In this document: piece after piece, positions 1-8,077 of the stretch | Layout of the letters: each line of letters opens with the position of its first letter | Position numbering within the stretch: the stretch's first letter is position 1 | DNA from: CAVUPF01 sp963743285 | GTDB lineage: Bacteria; Actinomycetota; Thermoleophilia; Solirubrobacterales; 70-9 | DNA: 64,000 bases | Assembly: GCA_963743285.1 (NCBI GenBank) | Contig: CAVUPF010000002.1 | Coordinates: 62,001-126,000 of the forward strand | Direction of reading: 5' to 3' | The notes under the pieces: model-generated | Told to the model about the DNA's origin: nothing | The model's database searches: none | Seen by the model: the letters and a program-made list of their open reading frames with translations, nothing else | Translations under genes and position numbers: made by a program

Positions 1-102
1 GCGGCCGCTCCGCAGCTCGACCTCGACGCCGTCTTTGACTACGGCGCCTACCTCATCCACCTACCCGAGGTCTTCGAGCGCCTCGAAGCGCTGCGCGACT
101 GA
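1..102 (+). CDS. purB: Adenylosuccinate lyase, C-terminal fragment (gene runs off the window)
   Basis: An open frame enters from the left edge and ends at a TGA at 100-102, giving 33 residues. The tail (FDYGAYL..LPEVFERLEAL) matches the usual adenylosuccinate lyase C-terminus, where a Phe-Asp-x-x-x-Tyr/Leu helix is followed by a final 'IFERL' helix. PurB makes fumarate plus AICAR or AMP at two steps of purine synthesis, which fits the purC-S-Q-L-F-N-H genes that follow. Only the last helix is visible, so the call rests on this short match and on context. Confidence 0.55.
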   Translation, partial: AAAPQLDLDAVFDYGAYLIHLPEVFERLEALRD

Positions 103-115
103 GTAGGCTCCGAGG

Positions 116-424
116 ATGGTTCTCTACACCTGCGGGCAGAAGACCTACGGCCCCGGCATTGGGCATCCCTGCGCGAAGGCGGGGAAGGCGCTCGACGCGG
201 CGGGATATGAGTACGAGCTGAAGACGGTGGGCGGCTACCGGATGATGCCCTGGACCTGGGGCAGCCGTAATCGGGACCGCGCCGAGGTCAAGAAGCTGAG
301 CGGCACCAACGAGGTGCCGATCCTCGTCCTCGACGACGGCGAGGTGATCTCCGGCTCGGGGACGATCGCCCGCTGGGCACGTGAGCACCCGGTCGCCAAG
401 GCCGCTGCCAAGAGCGAGGGCTAA
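116..424 (+). CDS. Glutaredoxin/GST N-terminal-like thioredoxin-fold protein
   Basis: This is a 102-residue protein. It opens with a beta strand and a short Cys-containing loop (LYTCGQKT, second Cys in GHPCAKA) and has the typical thioredoxin-fold NEVPILVLDDGE segment with a cis-Pro, followed by an SGTIARWA helix as in GST N-terminal domains. There is no classical CxxC redox pair: Cys6 and Cys20 are far apart, so the chemistry is unclear. A thiol-transfer or glutathione/mycothiol-binding role is inference from the fold. The ATG at 116 follows the purB stop by 13 bases. Its 3' end overlaps that of the convergent P450 gene by 4 bases. It interrupts the purine gene order but has no evident pathway link. 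Confidence 0.65.
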   Translation: MVLYTCGQKTYGPGIGHPCAKAGKALDAAGYEYELKTVGGYRMMPWTWGSRNRDRAEVKKLSGTNEVPILVLDDGEVISGSGTIARWAREHPVAKAAAKSEG

Positions 425-1761
425 GCGGCGAGGAGGTCGCGCTCGCGCGCCGCACGGCGGGCGGTGAGGAGGACCGGCGTACCGTCGCGAGGCGAGAAGG
501 TGATGTTGCGCCGCCCGACCCGCTCCGGCGCCGGACTGGCCTTGTGCAGGTCGCAGCGGGTCAGGACCTCGCGCAGCATGATCCGCATCTCAAACTCGGC
601 GAAGGAGGCCCCCAGGCAGCGACGGATGCCGCCGCCGTAGGGGATCCAGGCGTAGGTGTCCGGGCCCTCCTCTAGGAAGCGCTCCGGGCGGAAGGCGAAG
701 GGCTCGGGGTAGAGGTCGGCGCGGGTGTGGGTAAGCCAGATCGCCGGGGTGACGTCGGTCCCGGCCGGCAGCGTGAGGCCGTCGACCGACAGCTCCACGG
801 CGAGGCGGCGGCCGGCGAGCGGGATCACCGGGCGCAGCCGCAGCGACTCGGCGATCGTCGCGCGCAGGTAGTCCTCCTCGCCCTGCTCGAGTGAGTCGCG
901 CAGCCGCTGCAGCGGGGCCTGGTGGCGGAGCAGCAGGTCGAAGGTCCAGGCCAGTCCGGTCGCGGTCGTCTCGTGGCCGGCGAGCAACAGGGTCATCAGC
1001 TGGTCGCGCAGCTCGGGGTCGCTCATCGCCTCGCCGTCCTCGAAGCGGGCCGTCATCAGCGCCGAGAGGATGTCGTCGCGGTCCTCCAGGCCGGGGTCGG
1101 AGCGGCGCTCGCCGATCTCGGCGTAGAGCAGCTCGTCGACCGTCCTCAGCTGGCCCTCGAATTTGGCCCAGGGCCCGCCGCCGAAGCGGCGCGTGGCGAG
1201 CCCGATCAGCTGAAACAGCGGCGAGGCGGTCTCCACCAGCACCCTGCCGAGCAAGCCACGCAGGCGCTCCAGGCGCGGCCCGTCGGTGACCCCGAAGACG
1301 ACCCGCAGGATCACCTCCAAGGTGACCGCCTGCATCCGCGAGTGGATCGGGAACTCTTCGCCGAGCGGCCAGGAGTCGATCTCGGCGCCGACGATCTCTT
1401 CGACCACCGGCTGGTAGGAGCGCATCCGCTCGCCGTGGAAGGCCGGCAGCATCAGCTTGCGGCGGGCGAGGTGATCCTCGCCCTCCAGCAGTAGGACCGA
1501 GCGGGGGCCCATGATCGGCTCCAGGACGATGTTGCGGCCGGGCGGCAGGCCGTTGGCCCGCTCGGTGTAGAGGGCCTTGATCGCCTCGGGGTCGGAGATC
1601 AGCACCATCGGCCGCTCGAAGCCGAGGAACTTGACGCTGAAGGAGTCGCCGATCTTCTCGCGGCACTCCTGCATGAAGGGGAGGGGGCGGAAGGCCCAGC
1701 GCAGTGTTTGGACGAGGGGGCTTGAGCTGGGTTCGGGAGGGAGCGTCACCGGACAAAGCAT
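421..1761 (-). CDS. Cytochrome P450
   Basis: This 446-residue soluble-type P450 has all the hallmark motifs. The I-helix oxygen-activation motif AGHET is at 261-265, the K-helix ExxR is E305-S-L-R308, and the haem loop YGGGIRRCLG carries the axial Cys382. No N-terminal membrane anchor is seen, so it is probably cytosolic and uses ferredoxin or another partner not encoded nearby. The substrate cannot be read from sequence; the PPGRNIVLEPIMG and HLARRKLMLPAFHGERM segments resemble actinobacterial CYPs that act on lipids or steroids, but this is weak. It is transcribed divergently from purC with only 25 bases between the two start codons, so the promoters must overlap. Confidence 0.95.
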   Translation of the reverse strand: MLCPVTLPPEPSSSPLVQTLRWAFRPLPFMQECREKIGDSFSVKFLGFERPMVLISDPEAIKALYTERANGLPPGRNIVLEPIMGPRSVLLLEGEDHLARRKLMLPAFHGERMRSYQPVVEEIVGAEIDSWPLGEEFPIHSRMQAVTLEVILRVVFGVTDGPRLERLRGLLGRVLVETASPLFQLIGLATRRFGGGPWAKFEGQLRTVDELLYAEIGERRSDPGLEDRDDILSALMTARFEDGEAMSDPELRDQLMTLLLAGHETTATGLAWTFDLLLRHQAPLQRLRDSLEQGEEDYLRATIAESLRLRPVIPLAGRRLAVELSVDGLTLPAGTDVTPAIWLTHTRADLYPEPFAFRPERFLEEGPDTYAWIPYGGGIRRCLGASFAEFEMRIMLREVLTRCDLHKASPAPERVGRRNITFSPRDGTPVLLTARRAARERDLLAA

Positions 1762-1774
1762 CTCAGACGGCAGC

Positions 1775-1780
1775 TAGCAT
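1775..1780 (+). promoter_or_regulatory. -10 box of purC (leaderless transcript predicted)
   Basis: TAGCAT fits the actinobacterial TAnnnT -10 box and ends 6 bases before the purC GTG. Transcription would start on or next to the start codon, leaving no 5' UTR. The same spacing recurs at several other genes here. No convincing -35 hexamer is visible. Confidence 0.45.
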
Positions 1781-1786
1781 CGGTGC

Positions 1787-2638
1787 GTGCCCGCCGAGGT
1801 CCAGGACCTGAAGCTCCACTCCTCCGGGAAGGTCCGGGAGATCTATGAGTGGGAGGACGACCTGCTGATGGTCGCCTCGGACCGGATCTCGATCTATGAC
1901 GTGGTGATGCCGACGGCGATCCCAGACAAGGGCAAGGTGCTGACCCAGATGTCGGTCTTCTGGTTCGAGACGACCGCGGACATCGTCCCCAACCACCTGC
2001 TCTCCGAGGACGTGCCAGAGGAGGTGACCGACCGGGCGCTGCGGGTACGGAGGCTGGAGATGTACCCGGTCGAGTGCGTGGTGCGCGGCTACCTGTCGGG
2101 GTCGGGGTGGAAGGAATACAGGCAGTCCGGCTCGGTCTGCGGGATCGAGCTGGCGCCGGGGCTGCTGGAGTCCGACCGGCTGGCGGAGCCGATCTTCACC
2201 CCCGCGACCAAGGCCGAACTCGGCGACCACGACGAGAACATCGACTTCGAGCGGGCGGCGCAGGCGGTCGGCGACCTGGCGCTGATGGAAGAGCTACGGC
2301 GGATCTCGATCGAGCTCTACAGCCACGCCGCCGAGCACGCCGCGGCGCGGGGGATCCTGCTCGCCGACACCAAGTTCGAGTTCGGGCGCCACGCCGGCGC
2401 CGAGGTGGTGCTCGCCGATGAGGTGCTGACCCCTGACTCCTCTCGCTTCTGGCCGGCCGACGCCTATCAGCCCGGCCGCGCGCAACCCTCATTCGACAAG
2501 CAGTACGTACGCGACTGGGCCGACGCGGCCGGCTGGGACCACAACCCGCCGGCGCCCGAGCTGGCGCCCGACGTCGTCGAGCAGACCCGCGCCAAGTACG
2601 TCGAGGCCTACGAGCGGATCACGGAGCGCGGCTTCTAG
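1787..2638 (+). CDS. purC: Phosphoribosylaminoimidazole-succinocarboxamide synthase (SAICAR synthetase)
   Basis: This 283-residue enzyme joins aspartate to CAIR using ATP to make SAICAR in purine synthesis. Family signatures are present: the N-terminal GKVREIYE beta turn, the SGSGWKEY loop (PurC signature, about residues 103-110), and the LLADTKFEFG metal/ATP-site segment. The length is slightly above the bacterial 235-residue form, matching the longer actinobacterial/eukaryote-like type. The GTG at 1787 is preferred because it lies 6 bases after a TAGCAT -10 box and leaves no room for a ribosome site. Its TAG shares one base with the purS GTG, so purC-S-Q-L read as one translationally coupled operon. 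Confidence 0.97.
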   Translation: MPAEVQDLKLHSSGKVREIYEWEDDLLMVASDRISIYDVVMPTAIPDKGKVLTQMSVFWFETTADIVPNHLLSEDVPEEVTDRALRVRRLEMYPVECVVRGYLSGSGWKEYRQSGSVCGIELAPGLLESDRLAEPIFTPATKAELGDHDENIDFERAAQAVGDLALMEELRRISIELYSHAAEHAAARGILLADTKFEFGRHAGAEVVLADEVLTPDSSRFWPADAYQPGRAQPSFDKQYVRDWADAAGWDHNPPAPELAPDVVEQTRAKYVEAYERITERGF

Positions 2639-2862
2639 TGGCCAGGGCCAGGGTGCTGATCCGGCCGAAGGAGGGCATCCTCGACCCGCAGGGCAAGGCG
2701 GTGGAGCGGGCGCTGCCGGCGCTCGGCTTCAAGGGGGTAGACCACGTCCGGGTCGGGCGCATGGTCGAGCTCGAGGCCGAAGATCCCGAGCGCCTCGCGG
2801 AGCTCTGCGAGAAGCTGCTCGCCAACCCGCTGATCGAGGACTTCGAGATCCAGACCCTGTGA
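2638..2862 (+). CDS. purS: Phosphoribosylformylglycinamidine synthase subunit PurS
   Basis: This is a 74-residue protein of normal PurS length. It contains the strand-helix pattern RVLIRPKEGILDPQG and the VGRMVELEAED segment typical of the family. PurS bridges PurQ and small PurL in the FGAM synthetase complex, helping ammonia transfer. The GTG start overlaps the purC stop by one base, and the stop overlaps the purQ GTG (GTGA), so all three subunits are coupled in equal stoichiometry. Confidence 0.97.
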   Translation: MARARVLIRPKEGILDPQGKAVERALPALGFKGVDHVRVGRMVELEAEDPERLAELCEKLLANPLIEDFEIQTL

Positions 2863-3521
2863 TCTGGGGGGTGCTTCAATTCCCCGGGTCCTGCGATGAG
2901 CGAGACGCGCTGGCGGCCTGCTCGCTGGCCGGCGAGGCGCGGCTGCTCTGGCACGAGGAGCGTGAGCTGGGCGGCGTCGATGCGGTCGTCGTCCCCGGCG
3001 GCTTCTCCTACGGCGACTACCTGCGGGCGGGGGCGATCGCCCGCTTCTCCCCAGCGATGGAGGCGGTGGCGGAGTTTGCCGCGGAGGGCGGGCCGGTGCT
3101 GGGAATCTGCAACGGCTTCCAGGTGCTATGCGAGGCGGGGCTGCTGCCGGGGGCTCTGCTGCTCAATGCCGAGCTGCGCTTCGTCTGCCGCCAGGTCGAG
3201 CTGATCGCCGCCGGTGCTGAGTCGCCGTTTACGGCCGCGATCGGCGCCGGCGAGCGGCTCTCGATTCCGGCCAAGCACGGCGAAGGACGCTTCTTCGCAC
3301 CGCCGCGGATGCTCGACGCGATCGAGGCAAACGGACAGGTCGCCTTCCGCTACGCGGCGGGCCAGAATCCCAACGGCTCGGCCCGCGACATCGCGGGCGT
3401 CCTCAACGAGGCCGGCAACGTGCTCGGCCTGATGCCCCACCCCGAGCACGCCGTCGACCCGTTGAGCGGCTCGACCGACGGGCTGCGCCTTTTTAAGGGC
3501 GCGAGCCGGGCCGCGGCGTGA
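2859..3521 (+). CDS. purQ: Phosphoribosylformylglycinamidine synthase subunit PurQ (glutaminase)
   Basis: This 220-residue class I glutamine amidotransferase supplies ammonia to PurL. The oxyanion loop GGFSYGDYLRAGAIA, the nucleophile elbow GICNGFQVL (catalytic Cys) and the catalytic His/Glu in MPHPEHAVDP are all present. The GTG start overlaps the purS stop and the TGA overlaps the purL GTG, both by 4 bases. Confidence 0.97.
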   Translation: MIWGVLQFPGSCDERDALAACSLAGEARLLWHEERELGGVDAVVVPGGFSYGDYLRAGAIARFSPAMEAVAEFAAEGGPVLGICNGFQVLCEAGLLPGALLLNAELRFVCRQVELIAAGAESPFTAAIGAGERLSIPAKHGEGRFFAPPRMLDAIEANGQVAFRYAAGQNPNGSARDIAGVLNEAGNVLGLMPHPEHAVDPLSGSTDGLRLFKGASRAAA

Positions 3522-5707
3522 GCGTCGAGACCTCCAAGCACCGGGAGCTCGGGCTCACGGACTCCGAGTATGAGCTGATCGTCAAGCAGCTCGAGCGGGC
3601 GCCGAACGACGTCGAGCTGGCGATGTTCAGCCTCCTCTGGTCCGAGCACTGCGCCTACAAGCACTCCCGCAAGCTGCTGCGGCGGCTGCCGAGCAAGGGT
3701 GAGCGGGTGGTGATGGGGCCGGGGGAGAACGCCGGCGCCGTCGACGTCGGCAACGGCTACGCGGTCGCCTTCAAGGTCGAGTCCCACAACCACCCCAGTG
3801 CGGTCGAGCCCTTCCAGGGGGCGGCGACCGGGGTCGGCGGCATCCTGCGCGACGTATTCGCGCTCGGCGCCCGGCCGATCGCGATCCTCGACTCGCTGCG
3901 CTTCGGCGAGCTGGACTCCGAGCGCTCGCGCTTCCTGCTTGACGGCGCGGTGCGCGGGATCGGCCACTACGGCAACTCGATCGGGGTGGCGACGGTCGGT
4001 GGCGAGATCTACTTCGAGGCCCCCTACGAGCACAACTGCCTGATCAACGCGATGTGCGTGGGGATCGCCAGGCAGGAGGAGATGGTGCGCGCCGCCGCCG
4101 CCGGGGTCGGCAACGCGATCGTGCTGATCGGCGCCTCGACCGGGCGCGACGGGATCGGCGGCGCCTCGGTGCTCGCCTCGGCCGAGCTGGGCGACGGCGA
4201 CGAGGCCAAGCGCCCGACCGTTCAGATCGGCGACCCCTTCGAGGAGTCCAAGCTGCTGGAGTGCTGCTTGGAGCTGCTGGGAAGGGGCCTGTTGGTCTCC
4301 CTGCAGGACCTCGGGGCGGCGGGGTTGACCTCATCGGCCGCGGAGATGGCCTCGGCCGGCGGGGTCGGAATCGACCTCGACCTGGCGCGGGTGCCGCTGC
4401 GCGAGGCCGATATGGAGCCCTTCGAGATCATGGTCTCCGAGTCCCAGGAGCGGATGCTCGGCGTGGTCGAGCCGGGACGAGTGCCCGAGGTGCTGGCGGT
4501 CTGTGAGAAGTGGCAGACGGGCGCCGCCGAGATCGGCGTCGTCACCGACAGCGGCCGGCTGCGGGTGCTGCGCGGCGAGCAGGCGCTGGGCGACATGCCC
4601 GTCGACGCCCTGGTCAACGGCTGCCCTCTCTACGACCTCAGACCGGTTGAGCCAAGCGGGTGGATCTACGGAAACCGGGCCTCGCTTGAGCGCACCGCCT
4701 CGGCGAAGGAGGCGCTGCTCGCGCTGCTCTCTGCCCCCAGCATCGCCTCGAAGCGGTGGGCCTTCGAGCAGTACGACTCGGTGGTCGGCTCGCGCACCGT
4801 GCGCCGGCCTGAGTCCGCCGACGCCGCAGTCCTGCAGCTCCCCGAGGCGGGCAACGCGATCGCCATCTCGATCGACGGCAACGGCCGCCGCGTCGCCTGT
4901 GACCCCTACGCGGGAACAATCGAGGCGGTGCTCGAGTGCGCGCAGAACCTCGCCTGCGTCGGCGCCGAGCCACTCGGCCTCACCAACTGCCTTAACTTCG
5001 GCAACCCCGAGAAGCCGACCCCCGCCTGGCAGCTCGACCGCGCCGTCAGCGGCCTCGCCGACGCCTGCGAAGCGCTCGGTGTCCCGGTGATCGGCGGCAA
5101 CGTCTCCCTCTACAACGAGGGCCCCGACGGCCCGATCTACCCGACCCCGGTGATCGGCATGGTCGGCGAGCTGCCCGACCCGAGCCGGGCCGCCGCCAGC
5201 GCCTTCGCCAAGGCGGGCGACGCGATCGGCCTGATCGGCCCCTTCGAGCCGGCTCTGGCCGGCTCGCAGCTGGCAAAGCAGCGCGGCGAGCTGGAGGCGG
5301 GGCTGCCGCAGCCCGACCTGGCGGCCGTCGCGGCCGCCTGCGCGACCGTGCGCAAAGCGGTCCGGGCCGGCCGCCTCGCTAGCGCTCACGACGTCAGCGA
5401 CGGCGGGCTCGCCTGCGCTCTGGCCGAGTGCGCGATCGGCGCCGGTCTCGGCTGCCGGGTCGAGCTCGCACCGTTGCGCGAACGCGGCTGCGCCCCAGAG
5501 GAGGCCCTGTTCGGCGAGGGCTGCGGCGGCTTCCTGATCAGCGGCGAGGTCGGCACGCTGGAGGGCCTCGGCGCCACCTTGATCGGAAAGGTTGGTGGCT
5601 CCACGATCGAGATCGCCGCCGGCGAGCGCAGCCTCACGCTCGGCCTCGCCGACGCGGAGAGCGCCTGGCGTTCGCTTGCGGCTCAGGCCGTGCGCGACGG
5701 CGCCTGA
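3518..5707 (+). CDS. purL: Phosphoribosylformylglycinamidine synthase subunit PurL (small type)
   Basis: This 729-residue ATP-dependent synthetase converts FGAR to FGAM. Its length is that of the small PurL that works with separate PurS and PurQ. Characteristic segments include LWSEHCAYKHS near the N-terminus, MGPGENAGAVDVG, and the KVESHNHPSAVEP catalytic/ATP region, with the duplicated AIR-synthetase-like half repeated after about residue 420 (ECAQNLACVGAEP, GGNVSLYNE). The GTG start overlaps the purQ stop. It ends the coupled purC-S-Q-L run; purF follows after a 190-base gap. Confidence 0.97.
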   Translation: MSVETSKHRELGLTDSEYELIVKQLERAPNDVELAMFSLLWSEHCAYKHSRKLLRRLPSKGERVVMGPGENAGAVDVGNGYAVAFKVESHNHPSAVEPFQGAATGVGGILRDVFALGARPIAILDSLRFGELDSERSRFLLDGAVRGIGHYGNSIGVATVGGEIYFEAPYEHNCLINAMCVGIARQEEMVRAAAAGVGNAIVLIGASTGRDGIGGASVLASAELGDGDEAKRPTVQIGDPFEESKLLECCLELLGRGLLVSLQDLGAAGLTSSAAEMASAGGVGIDLDLARVPLREADMEPFEIMVSESQERMLGVVEPGRVPEVLAVCEKWQTGAAEIGVVTDSGRLRVLRGEQALGDMPVDALVNGCPLYDLRPVEPSGWIYGNRASLERTASAKEALLALLSAPSIASKRWAFEQYDSVVGSRTVRRPESADAAVLQLPEAGNAIAISIDGNGRRVACDPYAGTIEAVLECAQNLACVGAEPLGLTNCLNFGNPEKPTPAWQLDRAVSGLADACEALGVPVIGGNVSLYNEGPDGPIYPTPVIGMVGELPDPSRAAASAFAKAGDAIGLIGPFEPALAGSQLAKQRGELEAGLPQPDLAAVAAACATVRKAVRAGRLASAHDVSDGGLACALAECAIGAGLGCRVELAPLRERGCAPEEALFGEGCGGFLISGEVGTLEGLGATLIGKVGGSTIEIAAGERSLTLGLADAESAWRSLAAQAVRDGA

Positions 5708-5881
5708 GGCCGGCGCGGCGCAGATCGCGACGTGGCAGGCAGTGGGCCAATGGCGAACCTCGGGCAGGCGCTGGGTGCGTCCTTGCCGGTGCCGACTGGA
5801 AGCCCGCGATCGGCTGATCCTCGCCCGCTGCTACCCTGCCCCGGTAGGCAGTCTGCCTGCGCGTCCGTCTCTCTATTCAGC

Positions 5882-5886
5882 GAGGA
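5882..5886 (+). promoter_or_regulatory. Ribosome binding site GAGGA that sets the purF start
   Basis: GAGGA lies 10 bases before a TTG at 5897 that is in frame with PurF. No comparable site precedes the farther upstream in-frame starts (5732, 5750). This favours a short PurF propeptide and a non-coding 5708-5881 leader. Confidence 0.5.
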
Positions 5887-5896
5887 TCACGCGCTT

Positions 5897-7342
5897 TTGA
5901 CTCTGGCCGAGCGGCTCCTGACCGACCGCGATGGACCGCGCGATGAGTGCGGGGTCTTTGGCGTATTCGCACCCGGGCACGACGTCGCCCGGCTCGCCTA
6001 CTTCAGCCTCTACGCGCTCCAGCACCGCGGACAGGAGTCGGCGGGGATCGCCACCTGCGAGGGCGGCCACATCACCACGCTGCGGGACTCGGGGCTCGTC
6101 TCCCAGGTCTTCGATGAGGAGAAGCTGCGGGCACTGGAGGGCGACATGGCGATCGGTCACGTCCGCTACTCGACCACCGGCGGCGGCTCCTGGGAGAACG
6201 CGCAGCCAGTCTGGCGCGACGACGGACGCGAGCTGGCCCTCGCCCACAACGGCAACTTGACCAATGCCGTGGAGCTGTGGAACGAACTGAAGAAGCGCGG
6301 CATCGATTTCCGCGGCACCTCGGACTCCGAGATCATGGCGGCGCTGCTCTCCTCTCATGACGGGAAGTTCATCGAGGACGCCGTCGCCGACGTGATGCCG
6401 CGCCTGCAAGGCGCCTACTCCACCGTGGTGATGACCAAGCACGCGATCGTCGCCTTTCGCGACCCGTACGGGGTGCGCCCGCTCTCGCTGGGCCGGCTGG
6501 GCAAGCGCTTCGTCGTCGCCTCAGAGAGCTGCGCCTTCGACATCATCGGGGCAGAGCTGATGCGCGAGGTGCGCCCGGGCGAGATGGTCTCGCTGACCGA
6601 GCGCGGGCTGGAGACCCGCCAGGTCGTCGAGGCCGAGCGCCCGGCGATGTGCGTCTTCGAGCACATCTACTTCTCCCGCCCCGACAGCCGCCTCGAGGGC
6701 AAAGTGCTGCAGCAGGTGCGCGGGCGGATGGGCGAGATCCTCTGGCGCGAGGCGCCGGTCGAGGCCGACCTGGTGATCTCGGTGCCGGACTCCGGCAACC
6801 CGGCGGCGGTCGGGTTCGCCCGCGCCTCGGGGCTGCCGCGGGACGATGGGCTGATCAAGAACCGCTACGTGGCCCGCACCTTCATCCAACCGGGGCAGGA
6901 GTTGCGCAAGCACGGGCTGCGGCTGAAGTTCAATCCGCTGCCGGAGATCGTCGCCGGCAAGCGGATCGTCGTCGTTGACGATTCGATCGTGCGGGGCAAC
7001 ACAACGCGGCAGATCGTCGGCATGCTGCGCGACGCGGGCGCAAGTGAGATCCACCTGCGGATCTCTGCCCCGCCGATCCGCCACCCGTGCCACTACGGGG
7101 TCGACATGTCGACCCGCGAGGAGATGGTCGCCCACAATCGCTCCGTGCAGGAGATCGCCGACGAGCTCGACGCCGACTCGCTCGCCTACCTCTCGCTCGA
7201 GGGCGTCTACGAGGCGGTCGGGACACCGGCGGAGGACCACTGCGATGCCTGCTTTACCGGCCGCTACCCGCTCGCCGACCCCGAGCAGGCGAACGGCAAG
7301 TTCGCCCTCGAGGACATCGCCGTCGTGCCAGCTTCCCGATAG
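5897..7342 (+). CDS. purF: Amidophosphoribosyltransferase (glutamine PRPP amidotransferase)
   Basis: This is the first committed enzyme of purine synthesis, making phosphoribosylamine from PRPP and glutamine. The catalytic N-terminal Cys lies in ECGVFGVF at codon 5948-5950; from the TTG start a 17-residue propeptide would be removed. The glutaminase motifs ALQHRGQESAG and GHVRYSTTGG, and the PRPP-binding VVVDDSIVRGNT, are intact. Cys residues in HPCHYG and HCDACFTG, with MCVFEH upstream, match the 4Fe-4S ligands of the Bacillus-type enzyme. The frame stays open upstream to 5732, but that extension lacks PurF character. It is probably transcribed separately from purL. Confidence 0.95.
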   Translation: MTLAERLLTDRDGPRDECGVFGVFAPGHDVARLAYFSLYALQHRGQESAGIATCEGGHITTLRDSGLVSQVFDEEKLRALEGDMAIGHVRYSTTGGGSWENAQPVWRDDGRELALAHNGNLTNAVELWNELKKRGIDFRGTSDSEIMAALLSSHDGKFIEDAVADVMPRLQGAYSTVVMTKHAIVAFRDPYGVRPLSLGRLGKRFVVASESCAFDIIGAELMREVRPGEMVSLTERGLETRQVVEAERPAMCVFEHIYFSRPDSRLEGKVLQQVRGRMGEILWREAPVEADLVISVPDSGNPAAVGFARASGLPRDDGLIKNRYVARTFIQPGQELRKHGLRLKFNPLPEIVAGKRIVVVDDSIVRGNTTRQIVGMLRDAGASEIHLRISAPPIRHPCHYGVDMSTREEMVAHNRSVQEIADELDADSLAYLSLEGVYEAVGTPAEDHCDACFTGRYPLADPEQANGKFALEDIAVVPASR

Positions 7343-7465
7343 CTTCACCGTAGTCGCATTCCCTCCAGGTGAAAGTAAAGGACGCCCCGCCAGAGGTCGT
7401 GCTCACTCACCGTCCTCGGGCGTGCTTCCAGAGGCCGGCGCTTTGCGTTGCGGGAAGATGCGGCG

Positions 7466-8077
7466 GTGAGCGCCTTCCGCATCGTCGTCCTCGCTTCGGG
7501 CAGCGGCACCAACCTGCAGGCGATCCTTGACCGGCTGCACGGGCGTGAGGGGATCGAGGTGGTCGGGGTCGGCTCGGACAGGCCCGACGCGAAGGCGCTG
7601 GAGAGGGCACGGGCGGCCGGGGTGCAAACCGCGGTCTTTTCCCGCGAGGAGTTCGCCGATCGGCAGGAGCGCGACGCGGCGCTGGCCGAGTGGATCGAGT
7701 CGCGGGGGACCCACCTCGTCGCCCTCGCCGGCTTCATGCAGCTGCTCAGCGGGTCATTCGTGAAGCGCTTCCGGGGCCGCGTCGTAAACGTCCACCCGTC
7801 GCTGCTTCCCGCCTTCCCTGGACTCGACGCGATCAGGCAGGCGCTGGAGGCGGGGGTCGAGGTGACCGGCGTCACCGTGCACTTCGTCGATGAGGGCGTC
7901 GACACCGGGCCGGTGATCGCGCAGCAACAAGTCCCGATCCCGGTGGACCGTAACCGGGCGACGCTCGAGGAGGCGGTTCACGCCGTCGAGCACGAACTCT
8001 ATCCGGAGGCGATCCGCATGATCGCGACCGGCAGAGCTAGGATCGACGCGAGCGACCCCCGTGTGGTCGTCGGTTGA
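7466..8077 (+). CDS. purN: Phosphoribosylglycinamide formyltransferase
   Basis: This roughly 203-residue folate-dependent GAR transformylase starts VSAFRIVVLASGSGTNL. Catalytic-site segments are present: VVNVHPSLLPAF (Asn and His) and the EGVDTGPVIAQ loop (Asp). The GTG at 7466 is chosen over an in-frame TTG at 7448 because a GGGAAG ribosome site lies just upstream and the family begins right before the first beta strand. The 123-base gap after purF holds no gene. The TGA overlaps the purH ATG (TGATG), so purN and purH are coupled. Confidence 0.95.
   Translation: MSAFRIVVLASGSGTNLQAILDRLHGREGIEVVGVGSDRPDAKALERARAAGVQTAVFSREEFADRQERDAALAEWIESRGTHLVALAGFMQLLSGSFVKRFRGRVVNVHPSLLPAFPGLDAIRQALEAGVEVTGVTVHFVDEGVDTGPVIAQQQVPIPVDRNRATLEEAVHAVEHELYPEAIRMIATGRARIDASDPRVVVG

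Noticed and set aside
590..1756. Long minus-strand Arg/Pro-rich frame inside the P450 gene
   Set aside because: It overlaps the P450 in another frame, has shadow composition and no family. The P450 frame has every catalytic motif.
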